Below are positions 13,413 to 13,503 of a DNA stretch of 13,503 bases, piece after piece. A program made the position numbers and the translations under genes. Source of the DNA: Hyphomicrobiaceae bacterium. Its GTDB lineage: Bacteria; Pseudomonadota; Alphaproteobacteria; Rhizobiales; JAKIUO01. Below the pieces are notes generated by a model, which was not told where the DNA came from, made no database searches, and worked only from the letters and a program-made list of their open reading frames with translations. The stretch is taken from contig JAKIUO010000078.1 in NCBI GenBank assembly GCA_021647535.1, positions 1 to 13,503 of the forward strand, given 5' to 3'. Positions within the stretch are counted from its first letter, which is position 1; every line of letters starts with the position of its first letter.

Positions 13413-13503
13413 ACCTAATGAATACACACACATTTTAGCCACGACACCCTGTCCTCGATTCCGACATGGGTTAGCTTCAAAAAAACGGCAAAAACCGCTA
13501 TTT

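Noticed and set aside
1..13503. CRISPR arrays, tRNA or rRNA genes, prophage genes.
   Set aside because: No regularly spaced repeats, cloverleaf sequences, rRNA segments or phage-type proteins were seen on either strand.
13480..13503. Weak hairpin with a T-run on the minus strand at the window end.
   Set aside because: The stem is only about three base pairs, so it cannot be called a terminator without the sequence beyond the edge.

Overview
The window comes from an alphaproteobacterium with a medium GC content. The clearest marker is a full-length CtrA cell-cycle response regulator at 3477-4229, divergent from the flagellar genes fliI and fliJ. Alphaproteobacterial FliJ features and GANTC sites upstream of ctrA agree with this. 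The species cannot be named from the sequence alone; a deep-branching marine-type order is a guess.

Left part (1-8007), core chromosome. It holds the 5' part of coaBC on the minus strand, cut by the window edge, then a spacer with an inverted pair of palindromic repeats. Next come fliJ and fliI on the minus strand and ctrA on the plus strand, followed by a membrane fatty acid desaturase with its own terminator. A second spacer carries two diverged, hairpin-rich repeat copies facing each other. It is followed by infC, which has no ATG near its Shine-Dalgarno and most likely starts at AUC, and by a GT4-type glycosyltransferase, both on the minus strand.

Middle (8008-9960), AT-rich spacer and insertion sequence. 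On the plus strand there is an exact CtrA-type box (TTAA-N7-TTAA), a sigma70-like promoter, a short transcript with C-rich loops and a very strong terminator. Together they look like an undescribed, possibly CtrA-controlled small RNA. An IS1380-family element follows. Its transposase is broken by a one-base expansion of a T-run and an internal deletion.

Right part (9957-13503), accessory or defence region. It has a small GIY-YIG nuclease-domain protein, an unidentified 79-residue conserved-looking protein, a GC-rich non-coding stretch, and a DNA cytosine-5 methyltransferase. The methyltransferase is tail to tail with an HNH endonuclease that carries two tandem copies of a DNA-binding-like domain. 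The last pair forms a likely type II restriction-modification system. Just upstream of the HNH gene lies what looks like the C-terminal remnant of a Vsr mismatch endonuclease, the usual companion of C5 methyltransferases. No tRNA, rRNA, CRISPR array or phage gene was seen.
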